Part shown: piece by piece, positions 1 to 5,720 of the stretch | Numbering within the stretch: position 1 is the first letter of the stretch | Layout: the number at the start of each line of letters is the position of its first letter | Assembly: GCA_021205045.1 (NCBI GenBank) | Contig: JAJPYH010000238.1 | Span: 1 to 7,387, forward strand | DNA: 7,387 bases | DNA from: Lachnospiraceae bacterium | GTDB lineage: Bacteria; Bacillota; Clostridia; Lachnospirales; Lachnospiraceae | Direction: 5' to 3' | Notes under the pieces: generated by a model | Database searches by the model: none | Seen by the model: only the letters and a program-made list of their open reading frames with translations | Told to the model about the DNA's origin: nothing | Position numbers and translations under genes: made by a program

Positions 1-21
1 GTATAGCACAAAAGCCATTAT

Positions 22-50
22 TTGGCCAGTTATTTATTTTATGTTATACT
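22..50 (+). promoter_or_regulatory. Candidate upstream promoter with extended -10
   Basis: TTGGCC (22-27) lies 17 bases ahead of TATACT (45-50), and TGT directly precedes the -10, making it an extended -10 element. The -35 matches the sigma-A consensus at 4 of 6 positions. It would start a transcript near position 57, at the edge of the inverted repeat 59-79. It probably serves the first gene together with the second promoter 78 bases downstream. Promoter calls in AT-rich DNA are prone to chance matches. Confidence 0.4.
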
Positions 51-58
51 AGTGTGCT

Positions 59-79
59 AATGTACTTGTGAGGTACATT
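59..79. repeat. Inverted repeat AATGTAC / GTACATT between two promoters
   Basis: There is a perfect 7-bp inverted repeat with a 7-base spacer: AATGTAC at 59-65 and GTACATT at 73-79. It begins at the predicted start of the upstream promoter and is followed by a T-rich run (78-90). It could be an operator or a weak hairpin terminator. It does not match the TACA-N2-TGTA dyad known for BlaI/CopY regulators, because the half-sites point the other way. Confidence 0.4.
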
Positions 80-99
80 TTAAATTTTTTACGTTTCAC

Positions 100-128
100 T
101 TGACATATTATAAAGGATAGTGTATTTT
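100..128 (+). promoter_or_regulatory. Promoter for the membrane-anchored protein gene
   Basis: A perfect -35 TTGACA (100-105) is followed after 17 bases by TATTTT (123-128) as a -10 that matches at 4 of 6 positions. Transcription would start near 135, giving an untranslated leader of about 58 bases before the ATG at 193. That leader contains the inverted repeat at 143-160. Confidence 0.5.
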
Positions 129-142
129 TATTTTAAGTCTAA

Positions 143-160
143 CGTCTAAATCAATAGACG
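143..160. repeat. Leader inverted repeat CGTCTA / TAGACG
   Basis: There is a perfect 6-bp inverted repeat with a 6-base loop: CGTCTA at 143-148 and TAGACG at 155-160. It lies in the predicted leader, 22 bases ahead of the ribosome binding site at 182-187. It could be a short RNA hairpin or a repressor site. No T tract follows, so it is not a terminator. Confidence 0.35.
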
Positions 161-192
161 ATATGAGAAGAGGAATTTTTCGGAGGTGTAAG

Positions 193-669
193 ATGTTTCA
201 TAAACGAAAATCGGCATTTGTGCTGGCATTGATTATTGTATTACTGTTGTACTTTGTTCCGATTCCGGTTTATATTAGCAAAACGGTTCCCGGAACCTGC
301 TTTACTTTAGAATCTGATTATACAGAGCAGGTCAGCATCAGTATAAAAGGGTTTTATTTAAAATACCTGATAAAAGAGGATGTTTTTGCAGGAAATCTGA
401 CTGCTTCCAATCTCTCTCTTACAAATGAAAGAATGCTCAAGTGCACATTATACAAGTATCCTTCCTCCGAAAGAAAGAACTCTGTCCGATATGGTACGGT
501 TACATATTATTCTTCCACAGAAAATGAAATTATTCTTCTGGGGTACGTTATGGAAAAGGATACATTTTCCAGTCTGCTTATTCAATACACGGGAGATGAC
601 GGGAAAATGTATATAGCGGCACCTGCAGAAGATTATGATTCGGCAATTAGTATCTATAATGACTTTTAA
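193..669 (+). CDS. Small membrane-anchored protein of unknown function
   Basis: This 158-residue protein has a basic N-terminus (KRK at 4-6), one hydrophobic segment at about 7-28, and an extracytoplasmic part of about 130 residues. That part is rich in Ser, Thr and Tyr and probably mostly beta strand. I chose the ATG at 193 because GGAGGT (182-187) precedes it by about 6 bases; an in-frame ATG at 163 would add ten residues but lacks a comparable site and would put the ribosome binding site inside the gene. The segment could be an uncleaved anchor or a signal peptide; no lipobox Cys is seen. I recognise no family. Neither a terminator nor a convincing promoter is visible in the 154 bases before the lipoprotein gene, so it may be the first gene of the BlaI/M56 operon. 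Sampled stretches are about 37% GC, well below the MATE gene. Confidence 0.75.
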   Translation: MFHKRKSAFVLALIIVLLLYFVPIPVYISKTVPGTCFTLESDYTEQVSISIKGFYLKYLIKEDVFAGNLTASNLSLTNERMLKCTLYKYPSSERKNSVRYGTVTYYSSTENEIILLGYVMEKDTFSSLLIQYTGDDGKMYIAAPAEDYDSAISIYNDF

Positions 670-751
670 ACGGCGGGCTACGCTGACTGACAACAACGCA
701 GCGGATGGCGGTATAGGTAGTGCTTCAATTAAAACTATGATTGAGACGGTA

Positions 752-802
752 CACTGGAGACAGTGAAAAAGGAATAGCTGATAAAGGGGGAAATCCCGGG
801 AT
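752..802. repeat. Short inverted repeats upstream of the lipoprotein gene
   Basis: Two small symmetrical elements lie just before the lipoprotein ribosome binding site (808-813). One is CACTG-GAGA-CAGTG (752-765), a 5-bp stem with a GNRA-type loop. The other is the perfect palindrome ATCCCGGGAT (793-802). Either could be an operator or leader structure for the BlaI operon, which would be expected to autoregulate. Neither resembles the published BlaI dyad and both are short enough to arise by chance. Confidence 0.25.
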
Positions 803-823
803 ATGAAAGGAGGTACGGCTATA

Positions 824-1270
824 ATGAAGAATAAAGAAAAACTTTGCATTCTCTGCCTGGCATGTGGCATCGGATTATCTGCATGCGGCGAGGCACCGGA
901 CGCCGCCGTGGAGAAGAATTCCAACAATGCAATCATTTTTTCGGAAGAGGAGGTAGACGCGGCCAGGCAGGTGATCTGGAGATACAATGACGAAAATGAC
1001 GAGTCTGTTACTGATTATAGAATATATCAGATATTCTATTCAGAAACAAAGTATGATGAGGAGAAACAGACATCGGGGTATCTTAAAGAGTATTATTCTC
1101 AGGGATATCAGGAAGGAAACGTCATTTATCTTACGCAGGATATCGTGTGGATTCTTGACGAAGCAGTGGAAGGTGACTGGCCGGAAATGGATTCCTATCC
1201 TGACTGGGGCTACTGGCTTGCCAGGGACGATGCGGATTCTGAATGGGAGATTGTTGGAACAGGCTATTGA
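824..1270 (+). CDS. Small DUF4829-like lipoprotein ahead of the BlaI/M56 pair
   Basis: This 148-residue precursor has a lipoprotein signal: Lys/Glu-rich start, hydrophobic core at 7-18 and lipobox LSAC with the acylated Cys at 21. The mature part is acidic. It starts with a helix-like segment (FSEEEVDAARQVIWRY) and ends with W-x-x-G-Y-W-L-A-R-D followed by W-E-I-V-G-x-G-Y. This order, with a final Trp and Gly-Tyr, is what I recall for the DUF4829-type domain that often occurs with or fused to M56 peptidases in Firmicutes; that match is from memory. The start at 824 follows AGGAGG (808-813) by 10 bases; the ATG at 803 would place that site inside the gene. The stop lies directly against the repressor's ribosome binding site, so translation is probably coupled. 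It is likely a surface partner, reporter or target of the signalling pair; its ligand is unknown. Confidence 0.8.
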   Translation: MKNKEKLCILCLACGIGLSACGEAPDAAVEKNSNNAIIFSEEEVDAARQVIWRYNDENDESVTDYRIYQIFYSETKYDEEKQTSGYLKEYYSQGYQEGNVIYLTQDIVWILDEAVEGDWPEMDSYPDWGYWLARDDADSEWEIVGTGY

Positions 1271-1287
1271 TGGAGGAAGAACGTCTG

Positions 1288-1671
1288 ATGGGAAGAGTGG
1301 ATTCAAAGGAAATAGGAACCAGGCAGCAGCAGATCATGCAGTGTATATGGGAAGCGGGAGGCCGCAGTACGGTTCCGGAGATCATTGAACGCCTGGAGAG
1401 GAAAGCAGGGATCCGTCTGACGAGACAGGCAGTCAATACCTTTCTGCTGATTCTGATGGAAAAAGGGTTTCTCGCTCAGGGGCCGAAGGAGGGAAAGGCA
1501 TATATTTACATTGCGCTGATCAGTGAGGACGAGTTTCGCCGCAGTGAGCTTGAGCGGATCGAAAAGCTCACATACGGGGGATCACCGAGCGCTCTGGTGG
1601 CCACCATGTTAGAGACGGAGATATCGGATGAGGAACTGAAGAAAATCAAAAGGCTGATGGATCAGTTATGA
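1288..1671 (+). CDS. BlaI/MecI/CopY-family transcriptional repressor
   Basis: This 127-residue protein is the usual length for BlaI/MecI. Residues about 10-75 form the winged helix: R-Q-Q-Q-I-M-Q-C-I-W at 12-21, recognition-helix region around LTRQAVNTFLLIL, then MEKGFL and a wing around GKAYIYIAL. The C-terminal helices (about 80-127, with GGSPSALVATML and S-D-E-E-L-K-K-I) correspond to the dimerisation part. Members bind dyad operators as dimers and are inactivated by cleavage after the partner M56 protein is triggered. The Asn-Phe cleavage pair of staphylococcal BlaI is not obvious here. I chose ATG 1288 because GGAGG (1272-1276) precedes it by 11 bases; ATGs at 1243 and 1270 lie in or against the previous gene and lack a good site. 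The stop overlaps the M56 start by 4 bases (ATGA). Confidence 0.93.
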   Translation: MGRVDSKEIGTRQQQIMQCIWEAGGRSTVPEIIERLERKAGIRLTRQAVNTFLLILMEKGFLAQGPKEGKAYIYIALISEDEFRRSELERIEKLTYGGSPSALVATMLETEISDEELKKIKRLMDQL

Positions 1672-3053
1672 TGATGATGGAAAAAATAATCATATGGGTA
1701 CTGATTGCAGCTCTTTCCGGAAGTCTGATGTACTATCTGTGGAAGGCATTTTCCAGGCTGTGGGAGAAAGAGGAATATCTGTGCGCCGCTTATACGATAC
1801 TGCATCTGATTGCGGGGATGTATCTGCTGGTAATCCCGGTTGGGATGATTTATATGCACTGGATTGTGCTGGTTCCTCACTCTGTTTCCTGGGGAGAAAC
1901 GCCTTCTGAGGTGAAGATCGTACTGGGGATTCTGTCACTGATATGGCTGATCGGGGCAGTTGTCCGGCTATGCGGATATGTCCGGCTGTACAAGGTGCAC
2001 GGCAGATTGCTGGAGGACGCTGTACCGGCACCGGCATGGATGCAGTCCGCTGCAGCTGAGGCGGCTCAAATTGTGGGAATACAGCGAAAGGTTTCGGTAT
2101 ACTTATGTGAAAATATTCTCACAGCGGAACTGGGAACAGGGCTGACGCCCAGGATTTATCTGCCGGACGCGGAGTACACTGAGCAACAGGTGAAGATCAT
2201 TATCATGCATGAGCTGACACATTACCGATATGGAGATCATCTGATCCGCATGCTGAGCGTCCTTATGGAATCCGTATACTGGTTTCATCCGGCTGTCCGG
2301 AAATTGAATGGGGAAGTCATTCATTGGGATGAGCTGCATTGTGACTTCTGTGTTTGTGAGAAGATGGGAGAGCAGTGTACGGAATATGCCAGAACCCTGT
2401 ATTATATGTGCGAGTTTTATGTCAGTCACAAAGGAAATGCCAGTGAAAAGGAACCGGCGTTGATTGGATTTGAGGGAGAGGGAAAAGTGGAAGAACGGGT
2501 TCGTAAGATTTTACAATATCACAAAAACGGATTGCAAAGATCAAAATGGGCAGTGTGGATGCTGGCAGTTCTGTATCTGGCGGCGGGAGGCGTGACTGCT
2601 CTGGCGGCGCAGGACGGGGTTGAGCACATTTACGGGGAAATTACCGACAGATATATTGTTGCAACAGAAGTGGAAGAAGCAGAAATGTATCTGGAGATAT
2701 ATACTTATACGACGGATATTCTCATTGAGACTGACGAGACGGCGCTGCCGCAGGCTGCTTCATCGGGGGTTATCAGTGTTACAGTGTCAGGCAATTCCGA
2801 TGCGGAGACAGGCTATTTTCGTGCCTCCAAAGGGGATATTGTTTCCCTGCTGGTATCCTGCGACCCTTCCAATATTTCCATCAATGTAGGACTCAAAAAG
2901 TCAGATAAATCCGTGCAATATGTATATAGCTCGGGAGACATCTATAGTAGTTTTGAAATTGCGTCAACGGGGTATTATACAGTTTATTTTCAAAATGATA
3001 CCTCTGCGGAGGTGGAGATTACCGGCTATTATTCGACAGCATCTGCGGAATAG
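1668..3053 (+). CDS. BlaR1/MecR1-type M56 metallopeptidase with a non-penicillin-binding C-terminal domain
   Basis: This 461-residue integral membrane zinc protease is the predicted sensor-transducer for the adjacent repressor. Membrane segments are at about 6-27, 38-60, 83-104 and 294-313. The cytosolic peptidase part carries HELTH at 181-185 (zinc His181 and His185, catalytic Glu182), Y-R-Y-G-D-H just after, and W-D-E-L-H-C-D with Glu222 as probable third zinc ligand. Beyond the last membrane segment, residues 315-461 are acidic, rich in Thr, Ser and Tyr, and look like beta strands ending in TGYYTVYFQN...VEITGYY. There is no SxxK motif in that part, and it is shorter than the roughly 250-residue penicillin sensor of BlaR1, so beta-lactam sensing is unlikely. 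Four ATGs in a row start the gene inside the repressor stop; I took the first. Transcription ends at the hairpin 3084-3125. Confidence 0.93.
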   Translation: MMMMEKIIIWVLIAALSGSLMYYLWKAFSRLWEKEEYLCAAYTILHLIAGMYLLVIPVGMIYMHWIVLVPHSVSWGETPSEVKIVLGILSLIWLIGAVVRLCGYVRLYKVHGRLLEDAVPAPAWMQSAAAEAAQIVGIQRKVSVYLCENILTAELGTGLTPRIYLPDAEYTEQQVKIIIMHELTHYRYGDHLIRMLSVLMESVYWFHPAVRKLNGEVIHWDELHCDFCVCEKMGEQCTEYARTLYYMCEFYVSHKGNASEKEPALIGFEGEGKVEERVRKILQYHKNGLQRSKWAVWMLAVLYLAAGGVTALAAQDGVEHIYGEITDRYIVATEVEEAEMYLEIYTYTTDILIETDETALPQAASSGVISVTVSGNSDAETGYFRASKGDIVSLLVSCDPSNISINVGLKKSDKSVQYVYSSGDIYSSFEIASTGYYTVYFQNDTSAEVEITGYYSTASAE

Positions 3054-3083
3054 TTAAAGGAACCTTTATTATGACTTTTTATG

Positions 3084-3125
3084 AAAAGACCAGGTCTGCA
3101 TACCAATGTGCAGACCTGGTCTTTT
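3084..3125. terminator. Bidirectional intrinsic terminator between convergent genes
   Basis: A perfect 17-bp stem (left arm 3084-3100, right arm 3109-3125) encloses an 8-base loop. The arms end in A4 on the left and T4 on the right, so either strand's RNA forms a GC-containing hairpin followed by U's. It lies 30 bases after the M56 stop and 27 bases after the end of the minus-strand Rpn gene, so it probably serves both. Confidence 0.92.
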
Positions 3126-3152
3126 AACCGAACCCATTTAGAAAGCATCGTC

Positions 3153-4072
3153 TTACAAGTTAAACTCTTTATATAGCTGTTTTCGGTAATCCGCATCCGC
3201 AGCCATTCTGACAATTTCGCTTTCTCTGCCGTTTTCCTGTAACTTTGTAATCAGCGTCGTCACCCTCGTCTCGCCTTCTTCCCGGCCTTCTTCCCGGCCT
3301 TCTTCCCGGCCTTCTTCCCGGCCTTCTTCCCGGCCCTCACTTCTGGCCTCATCTCTTTCATCCTCAAGCCACCATTCCGATGCCATATATCCGTCCTCCA
3401 TTGCTCCGATTTTTTCAGATCCTGAACCTTCTGATACATTTCCCTGATTCTTTCGTCCGTATAAGAAGAAACATCCTGGCTGGTATTGTCCTTCACAAAC
3501 TTTGTAAATTCGATTAATTCCGGTTCCACTTCCATATCATTCGTCCCTTTCGTGTTTAAAAATACTGTACACATTCCATCCTGCAGTATCAGCTCAGGAG
3601 CCTCGTCACAGCGATTTCTGAAGGTATAGCGATATTTGCCAAGGCCGAACAGATCAAAATCACAAATGAAAATGATGTAGCTCTCCGGCAGCTTTTCGAA
3701 ACCCTGTTCTCCCTGATTGAGTAACGGCGAGTCATCTCTTGCCTTGTAAAAGCGGGTTCGTCTGGGCAGATCCTTTACCCTTTTGCGCTGCATCTCCACG
3801 TCGAAGAAACGGCCCTCATCATCAATGACAATAAAGTCAAGCCGGACGCCTCTTTTGCCTGCAGGCCCGGGCTGCTCCTTTTCCCCTTCCTTCCACCGTA
3901 TTTCCTTAATATGGATACCCAGCGTAATCTCAATAATGGACTTGCATGTCTGAATATCTCTGGTGGCAATGCCAAACATATAATTATCCATCAGGCACAG
4001 TTCAGAAAAAGGCTTACTGCCTTTTTCCGCTTTCTCTTTGGTGGGGGCATGAATTGCTATTTCTGAGTTCAT
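3153..4072 (-). pseudogene. Rpn-family PD-(D/E)XK nuclease / 'putative transposase', interrupted by a one-base frameshift
   Basis: The N-terminal 224 residues match Rpn-type proteins (recombination-promoting nuclease, often labelled PD-(D/E)XK family transposase): F-S-E-L-C-L-M-D-N-Y-M-F near 22-33, V-R-L-D-F with Asp79, and F-D-V-E-M-Q with Glu93 and Gln95. ATG 4072 follows AGGAGGT (4085-4079) at 7 bases. After KKSEQ (220-224) the frame reads WRTDIW and ends at 3260 in an AGKK tail. The -1 frame continues as MEDGYMASEWWLEDER, then GREE repeats, and stops at 3153, which is the family's usual C-terminus. The span 4072-3153 is exactly one base short of 307 codons, so a single base loss restores everything. 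Options are a recent inactivating deletion, a sequencing error, or -1 ribosomal slippage on the A6 tract at 3415-3410. The fused product would be about 306 residues, near normal length. Rpn enzymes cut DNA and promote RecA-independent recombination. Confidence 0.85.
3275..3334 (-). repeat. Five perfect tandem copies of a 12-bp unit inside the Rpn gene
   Basis: The plus-strand unit CTTCTTCCCGGC occurs five times without mismatch. Because 12 is a multiple of 3, both overlapping frames stay open through the array. The family frame reads GREE five times (acidic, helical); the shifted frame reads AGKK five times (basic). GREE-type repeats are common at the end of this family and probably vary in number by slippage. 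Confidence 0.95.
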
Positions 4073-4169
4073 CTCCTCACCTCCTAAATTTAACAGAATC
4101 CTCGTTTTTCTTCAATTGCTGTATTGAGATAATCGACCGCAGATTCTGCACTTGTTCGCGGATGTGAGG

Positions 4170-4178
4170 AGTATAACA
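4170..4178 (-). promoter_or_regulatory. Candidate extended -10 promoter for the Rpn gene
   Basis: On the minus strand TGT (4178-4176) directly precedes TATACT (4175-4170), an extended -10 that can work without a good -35; none is visible at the right distance. The start would be near 4163, leaving a leader of about 90 bases before ATG 4072. The other 203 bases between this gene and the 97-residue gene hold nothing else clear except a weak 6-bp inverted repeat (4255-4260 with 4274-4279) at the end of the neighbouring gene. Confidence 0.35.
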
Positions 4179-4275
4179 TAATTTTCTGTCGAAGTGGGAC
4201 GATATACCGTCTTTTCTATAAAACTTTTATGAAATTTTCGCTTATCGTAAATTACTGAGAATATTGGCAGGAGTC

Positions 4276-4569
4276 TCAGAGAAACGCATCATACCACTTC
4301 ATAATGGACTGGTCATCGTTCTGATAAAGGTTATCCCCCAGAATGTAGTCCAGAATCTCCTCCTGAGCGTAGGTCAGTTCATTTCTGCGGTTGACGTTTT
4401 TGGGATCCAGCTTGGTGTAGGCCAGCATTTCGATGGCGTGGATGCAGAAGGCTGATGCGCTCAGCATATCATTTCTGTTTTTCTGGCGGATGGCTCTGGC
4501 TACCTCGCTTCCGGCGTTGCCGATCTGTTTGCCGATGGGCATGTCCCACCATTTCAGATATTCACCCAT
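4276..4569 (-). CDS. Small helical protein paired with DUF5674, function unknown
   Basis: This 97-residue protein begins MGEYLKWWDMPIGKQIGNAGSEVARAIR and looks mostly alpha-helical, with an acidic and aromatic C-terminus. It has no signal peptide or membrane segment, so it is probably cytosolic. From memory, short proteins with the same layout (Trp-rich start, then G-S-E-V-x-R-A-I, then a later D-P-K and an E-I/V-x-D-Y segment) are encoded beside DUF5674 in other Firmicutes. Its start lies inside the end of the DUF5674 gene (16-base overlap), with GGAGGT (4584-4579) about 10 bases ahead, so the two are coupled. A two-gene regulatory or toxin-antitoxin-like module is possible but no known toxin motif is visible. 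Confidence 0.75.
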   Translation of the reverse strand: MGEYLKWWDMPIGKQIGNAGSEVARAIRQKNRNDMLSASAFCIHAIEMLAYTKLDPKNVNRRNELTYAQEEILDYILGDNLYQNDDQSIMKWYDAFL

Positions 4570-4898
4570 TTTTTGACGACCTCCGTGATTTTCTGCCTTG
4601 CAGCCGGGTCAGCGACATACCGCCCGGCCCTGGGATAACCGGCTTCCCGGTTGCGGGGCGGATTGATCAGGGAATCGAATTCGATTTCCCCGTCCTCCCA
4701 GATATTCAATCCGTACAGGCTTTTCTGCGAGGAGCCCTGTGTCAGCAGGAGCGCTTCCAGGTCAGCGTGCATCTCGGCGTTGACGGCCAGAAGCCCTCTG
4801 TCAATATCGGCGACACATTTGATCATATCATCAAAAAACAGGTGGGATTCGATGTGCATCAGTTCGTCCAGAGTGATTTTTTTGTTTAAAATCTGCAT
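4554..4898 (-). CDS. DUF5674 family protein
   Basis: This 114-residue protein matches the DUF5674 layout as I know it: an I-T-L-D-E-L start (8-13), the core C-V-A-D-I-D-R-G (28-35), N-A-E-M-H-A-D-L-E (40-48), an aromatic L-Y-G-L-N-I-W (61-67) and E-F-D-S-L-I-N-P (73-80), ending in a helix. The conserved Asp, Glu and His residues of the core could be catalytic or metal-binding, but no biochemical role is established to my knowledge. It is cytosolic by composition. ATG 4898 follows GAGGAG (4912-4907) by about 9 bases. It is the first gene of a coupled pair with the 97-residue gene. The 164 bases between it and Uma2 contain no convincing promoter, though several AT-rich -10-like stretches occur there. 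Confidence 0.85.
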   Translation of the reverse strand: MQILNKKITLDELMHIESHLFFDDMIKCVADIDRGLLAVNAEMHADLEALLLTQGSSQKSLYGLNIWEDGEIEFDSLINPPRNREAGYPRAGRYVADPAARQKITEVVKKWVNI

Positions 4899-5056
4899 AA
4901 ATAGAACTCCTCGTATAATAAGTGTATAGTTAGCAGTTCCTTAGTACCTGTCTGTCGGTTGATAACTTATACATTCTGCACCGGCTGATAAGCGAATCGC
5001 AGTTTTTAAAAGTCCCGCTGAAGCCTGGTGATGCCCGCGTAAACAGACATGCATAT

Positions 5057-5074
5057 CAGTTATTATAATAACTG
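5057..5074. repeat. Perfect 18-bp palindrome over the Uma2 stop codon
   Basis: CAGTTATTA is followed directly by its reverse complement TAATAACTG with no spacer. It covers the last codons and the TAA stop (5065-5063) of the Uma2 gene. It is AT-rich and has no loop, so it is a poor terminator but a possible protein-binding site for the downstream DUF5674 pair. It could also be a by-product of Leu-Leu-stop codon choice. Confidence 0.5.
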
Positions 5075-5620
5075 TTCTATCTGAGAAAAATCAATAAACA
5101 GATCCTCATAAATATGAACCTTAATCGTTGAATCGAAGGTATACGGGATATTAAGCGCCTCTTCCTCGAAATAATTGACAACAACGCGTCTTCGGCGGGG
5201 ATCTACGATCCAGTATTCCCGGACTCCGGCGTTTTTGTAATAATAGAGCTTGCGGATATAATCGTCGGAGGCGTTGCCAGGGGAGACGATTTCGATAATA
5301 AAGTCCGGTGCGCCGTTGCAGCGTTTTCCATCCAGCTTGGATTTATCGCAGATGATCATAATGTCCGGCTGAACAATGGTAAGAGGGCTGTCGCTCAGTT
5401 TTACATCAAATGGGGCGTGGAATACACGGCAGGAGCCCTTTTGGCTGCGGATATAGTTGTTGAGTGCGGTGGTCAGCTCCGTGGATATGGTCTGGTGATC
5501 CTGGGACGGACTGGCCATATCATAAATGACGCCGTCAAAGACTTCTACGCGTCTGTCTTCAGGAAGCGTCTCATATTGCTCCAGGGTAATAAGGCTGGGT
5601 TTTGGCTGTGCTGCAGGCAT
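5063..5620 (-). CDS. Uma2 family (DUF820) PD-(D/E)XK endonuclease
   Basis: This complete 185-residue protein carries the family landmarks in order: Y-E-T-L-P-E-D-R-R-V-E-V-F-D-G-V-I-Y (16-33), M-A-S-P-S-x-x-H-Q (35-43), Q-P-D-I with Asp86, A-P-D-F-I-I-E-I-V-S-P-G-N with Glu110, a lysine-bearing helix K-L-Y-Y-Y-K-N-A-G-V (124-133) and E-Y-W-I-V-D-P (135-141). Asp86 and Glu110 are the likely metal ligands of the restriction-endonuclease-like fold, and Lys124 or Lys129 could complete the site. The family is widespread, often multicopy, and its cellular role is poorly defined. ATG 5620 is preceded by GGAG (5632-5629) at 8 bases. The gene is transcribed from the promoter at 5748-5721, but the leader contains a terminator-like hairpin (5673-5644), so expression may be conditional. 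No internal stop or frame break is seen. Confidence 0.92.
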   Translation of the reverse strand: MPAAQPKPSLITLEQYETLPEDRRVEVFDGVIYDMASPSQDHQTISTELTTALNNYIRSQKGSCRVFHAPFDVKLSDSPLTIVQPDIMIICDKSKLDGKRCNGAPDFIIEIVSPGNASDDYIRKLYYYKNAGVREYWIVDPRRRRVVVNYFEEEALNIPYTFDSTIKVHIYEDLFIDFSQIEQLL

Positions 5621-5643
5621 AGGCCTTTCTCCTTTCCGTTTTG

Positions 5644-5673
5644 AAAAAAGAAGCGCACCAGAAAGTGCGCCTC
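5644..5673 (-). terminator. Terminator-like hairpin in the Uma2 leader (possible attenuator)
   Basis: On the minus strand the RNA would read GAGGCGCAC (5673-5665), a 6-base loop, then GTGCGCTTC (5658-5650) and six U's (5649-5644). This is a 9-bp stem with one G-U pair and a tail, a good intrinsic terminator in the Uma2 direction only. It sits between the promoter (-10 at 5726-5721) and the ribosome binding site (5632-5629). A transcript stopping here would be about 70 nt. Confidence 0.75.
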
Positions 5674-5720
5674 AAGAAGTGAGATTGTACTCGCATTTAT
5701 CTTTTGTTGGAGATGACTTC

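Noticed and set aside
670..823. A search for a BlaI-type TACA-N2-TGTA operator upstream of the lipoprotein gene.
   Set aside because: No such dyad is present; only unrelated short symmetrical elements were found.
448..987. A 179-codon minus-strand open frame opposite the first gene and the lipoprotein.
   Set aside because: It is antisense to two better-supported genes with ribosome binding sites and signal sequences, and its protein is low-complexity without a recognisable domain.
3275..3334. The tandem repeats considered as a CRISPR array or other non-coding repeat.
   Set aside because: The units are contiguous 12-mers without spacers and encode the GREE tail typical of Rpn-family proteins.
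3153..4072. The 'transposase' label taken as evidence for an insertion sequence.
   Set aside because: No terminal inverted repeats or target duplication are seen, and Rpn proteins are nucleases that are not normally bounded by IS ends.
4255..4279. A 6-bp inverted repeat CTGAGA/TCTCAG at the end of the 97-residue gene, considered as a terminator.
   Set aside because: The stem is short, the loop is 13 bases, and no T tract follows on the minus strand.
4455..4889. A 144-codon plus-strand open frame opposite DUF5674.
   Set aside because: It mirrors a recognised family on the other strand and has no supporting start signal or domain.
5571..5696. A 41-codon open frame on the minus strand starting in the Uma2 leader and running through the terminator hairpin and Uma2 ribosome binding site, considered as a leader peptide.
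   Set aside because: No ribosome binding site precedes its ATG, it overlaps Uma2 out of frame, and its codons show no run of one amino acid as expected for classical attenuation.
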